Shown piece by piece: positions 62,082 to 64,000 of a DNA stretch of 64,000 bases. The stretch covers positions 182,705 through 246,704 of the forward strand of contig FODP01000005.1 in assembly GCA_900110395.1 (NCBI GenBank). Direction: 5' to 3'. The position numbers and the translations under genes are program-made. The first letter of the stretch is position 1. Each line of letters begins with the position of its first letter. The stretch comes from Rhodospirillales bacterium URHD0017 (GTDB lineage: Bacteria > Pseudomonadota > Alphaproteobacteria > Reyranellales > Reyranellaceae). The notes beneath the pieces were generated by a model, which saw only the letters and a list, made by a program, of their open reading frames with translations, was not told the DNA's origin and ran no database searches.

Positions 62082-62936
62082 TTAAATACGCCGCATGACC
62101 GCGCCGCCGATCCAGCCGACGAACAGGGCCATGAAGATTGCGCCCAGGCCGTAGAGCGCCCCGTCATTGTCCGCCCAACCGGCGAGCTGGGCGCTGAATC
62201 CGACCTTGCCGACGGGCAGCGGGCGCGACACGGCGGCGACGATCCTGCCCTCGCGCAGAAGATAGGTCCTGATCTCGTAGGTGCCCTCGGGCAGGCGCGA
62301 GGGGAACGACAGCTCGGCCCGGAACAGCCGGTTGGCCTGGATGGTGACCTGGCCGATCGCCGCCGGATAGAGACCCTCGCGCCGCTTCACCTCGACCAGG
62401 CCGAGGCGGAACTTGGTCAGGTCGTCATGCTCACGCTGGCCGACCGACTGCACGCTCTGCAACCGATCCTCCAGCGACAGGATCTCGCCGCCGGCGCTGC
62501 GCGCCAGCAGGCGCTGCAAGGGCTGGCTGGCGGCGATCGAATAGTAGGCCGGGACGTCATCGAATTCCTGGCGGCCGGTATTGAGCCACAGCCCCAGCAC
62601 GCGCTGCTTGCGCAGCACCGTCTCGCGCGCCGGCGGGCCGACCACGACCACGACGATCTCACCTGGTGGATCGAACATGCCGAACAGCAGGATGCTCTCG
62701 CCCTGGAAGGCCGAGGTGATCGACACCCGCGGCCGCGACAGGTCGACGATCAGGTCGGGCGTCTCGAACTGGTTGGGCACGGATGGCGGCATGCTGGGAT
62801 CGGCCGACTGCCCGCTGCCCGGCAGAGGACCGAAGATGCCGCCCGCCGGCGGTTCGATGCGCGGGCCTTGGGCGCCGAGCGGCGTCGCCAGCAGGAGGGC
62901 CATCAGCAACGCGGCAATGGCGCTCCATCCTCTCAT
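62082..62936 (-). CDS. TIGR02186 family membrane-anchored protein
   Basis: This 284-residue protein has a signal peptide (MRGWSAIAALLMALLLATPL) and a C-terminal transmembrane helix (LYGLGAIFMALFVGWIGGAV). The soluble body includes VDLSRPRVSITSAFQGESIL and IVVVVVGPPARETVLRKQRV. The family has unknown function and commonly accompanies TSUP permeases. It overlaps the permease stop as ATGA. Confidence 0.85.
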   Translation of the reverse strand: MRGWSAIAALLMALLLATPLGAQGPRIEPPAGGIFGPLPGSGQSADPSMPPSVPNQFETPDLIVDLSRPRVSITSAFQGESILLFGMFDPPGEIVVVVVGPPARETVLRKQRVLGLWLNTGRQEFDDVPAYYSIAASQPLQRLLARSAGGEILSLEDRLQSVQSVGQREHDDLTKFRLGLVEVKRREGLYPAAIGQVTIQANRLFRAELSFPSRLPEGTYEIRTYLLREGRIVAAVSRPLPVGKVGFSAQLAGWADNDGALYGLGAIFMALFVGWIGGAVMRRI

Positions 62937-63859
62937 GGCAGCACCTGCCGGATGCCCAGCGAATAAAGCGAGCTTGGCATGCGCAACAGCTCGGTCAGGA
63001 GCTCCACGGCCACGGCCAGGATCAGCACCGACATCAGCCCGCGCAGCACCACACCCGGCAGCTTGGCGGCTACCCGCGAACCGATCGGCGCACCGACCAC
63101 GCCACCCAGGATCAGGAGCAGCGCCAGGACGACGTCGACGGTGCCGTTGGTCGCGGCCTGCAGGAAGGTGACGTTGGCCGCCACGAACAGGATCTGGAAA
63201 TTCGAGGTGCCGATGACAACGGCAGTCGGCATGCCGAGGATGTAGATCATCGCCGGCACCAGCACGAAGCCACCGCCGACGCCCAGGATGGCCGACAGGA
63301 CGCCGATGGCGAAGCCGATGCCGATCGGCAGCAGGGCGCTGATGTAGAGCTTGGACTTGTAGAAGCGCAGCTTGAGCGGCAGGCGGTGCACCAGGTAGTG
63401 GGTGTGCAGCTTGCCGCGCGGCGCCTCGGGGTTGCGCCGCCGCCGGATGTAGGTCCGCGCACTCTCGAACAGCATCAGCACGCCGATGGTCGACAGCATG
63501 ACGACGTAGAGCACGGCGATGACGAAATCGATCTGGCCGATGGCTTTCAGGTAAGTGAACAGCGACACGCCGGCCGACGAACCGACCATGCCGCCCAGCA
63601 GCAGGACCAGCCCCATGCGCAGATCGACATTGCCGCGCCGCCAGTGCACCTGCAGCGAGGAGATCGAGTTGGAGACCACCTGGTTGGCCTGACTCGCTAC
63701 CGCGACGGCAGGCGGAATGCCGACGAAGATCAGGAGCGGCGTGGCCAGGAAGCCGCCGCCGACGCCGAACATGCCGGACAGCAGCCCGGCGGCGCCACCC
63801 AGGCCCAGCAGGATGAACACGTTCATCGACTGCTCGGCGATGGGTAGGTAGATCTCCAC
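62933..63859 (-). CDS. TSUP family permease (TauE/SafE-like)
   Basis: This 308-residue membrane protein starts at GTG 63859 (MEIYLPIAEQSMNVFILLGL); an internal ATG at 63826 would cut the conserved N-terminus. Two DUF81 repeats contain MFGVGGGFLATPLLIFVGIP and AILGVGGGFVLVPAMIYILG. Such permeases export sulfite or sulfoacetate-type anions. It is co-transcribed with the TIGR02186 gene. Confidence 0.9.
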   Translation of the reverse strand: MEIYLPIAEQSMNVFILLGLGGAAGLLSGMFGVGGGFLATPLLIFVGIPPAVAVASQANQVVSNSISSLQVHWRRGNVDLRMGLVLLLGGMVGSSAGVSLFTYLKAIGQIDFVIAVLYVVMLSTIGVLMLFESARTYIRRRRNPEAPRGKLHTHYLVHRLPLKLRFYKSKLYISALLPIGIGFAIGVLSAILGVGGGFVLVPAMIYILGMPTAVVIGTSNFQILFVAANVTFLQAATNGTVDVVLALLLILGGVVGAPIGSRVAAKLPGVVLRGLMSVLILAVAVELLTELLRMPSSLYSLGIRQVLP

Positions 63860-63866
63860 GCGTCGC

Positions 63867-64000
63867 CTATTTCAGCAGGATGGCAGTGAGTTCGCGCAAC
63901 TGCACGCGTGCCCGCAACAGGTAGAAGCCCTGCGCCGCCAGATGATTGGGAATGAGCAGCCCGTCGGGATAGCCATTCCACACGATCCAGGGATCGAGCG
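63867..64000 (-). CDS. Partial C-terminus of an unidentified protein
   Basis: Only the last 44 or so codons are in the window, reading WIVWNGYPDGLLIPNHLAAQ, then GFYLLRARVQLRELTAILLK to TAG. The segment is soluble-looking and possibly from a DUF2333-like protein, but I cannot assign it firmly. It lies 7 bases upstream of the permease start. Confidence 0.6.
   Translation of the reverse strand, partial: LDPWIVWNGYPDGLLIPNHLAAQGFYLLRARVQLRELTAILLK

Overview
This is a GC-rich, densely coded chromosomal window from an alphaproteobacterium. The evidence is the order miaB-phoH-ybeY-corC-lnt-xre-metK with fur, rimI and tsaB upstream, an nfu-usp pair, an olsBA-like ornithine-lipid pair, an MmcB protein and a TIGR02186-TSUP pair. 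Many substrate-binding proteins and catabolic enzymes suggest a metabolically versatile soil or water bacterium. A Reyranella-like lineage is my guess, not a demonstrated fact. I see no rRNA, tRNA, CRISPR, prophage or intact insertion sequence.

Layout. 1-7.0 kb (minus strand): a Dpp/Opp-type peptide ABC importer, with a GMC oxidoreductase cut by the window edge. 7.1-14.8 kb: small catabolic units (VOC protein, HpcH/HpaI aldolase, thiamine-diphosphate enzyme facing a second GMC oxidoreductase, Asp/Glu racemase-like protein with a Bug-type binding protein, acyl-CoA dehydrogenase). 14.8-23.6 kb: a lipoprotein with a small ion channel, single enzymes, a frameshifted dihaem cytochrome gene, an SbmA/BacA-type ABC protein, a class II aldolase, two head-to-head gene remnants and an Lrp regulator. 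24.1-31.8 kb: a probable minus-strand operon of molybdo-iron-sulfur enzyme, FccA/FccB, SoxX, SoxY-like, SoxZ, SoxA and a TAXI-type binding protein, followed by a decayed copy of the last gene. 31.9-38.2 kb: a membrane-dipeptidase fusion, a redoxin with an in-frame UGA (probable selenoprotein), a second thiamine-diphosphate enzyme and a MoxR/VWA pair. 38.3-43.5 kb: cytochrome b561, cytochrome c', a TetR regulator, an unusual AT-richer intergenic region, two Sel1/TPR-like secreted proteins and MmcB. 43.5-64 kb: a type-I-secretion-like ABC protein, then the conserved housekeeping block (metK to tsaB), a VanX-like dipeptidase, a Bax-like glucosaminidase, nfu, usp, a TIGR02186 protein and a TSUP permease.

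Most interesting points. (1) A redoxin reads Trp-Ala-Ser-Trp-[UGA]-Gly-Cys-Arg in one frame across the stop, with a SECIS-like hairpin at the right distance, so it looks like a selenoprotein. (2) A Sox-type operon lacks soxB and soxCD, carries a SoxY without its GGCGG tail, and includes a xanthine-dehydrogenase-family molybdoenzyme, which suggests a variant sulfur-compound oxidation system. (3) Two copies of a multi-hairpin element flank the tetR gene and show base-pair covariation and conserved loops, so they are probably a sibling small-RNA family. (4) A 17-base dyad motif occurs upstream of tetR, upstream of the second RNA copy and upstream of the XRE gene next to metK, which suggests a shared regulator. 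(5) Several families of long perfect intergenic palindromes recur at gene ends, and many share a CATGA loop. (6) Recent decay is visible in several places.
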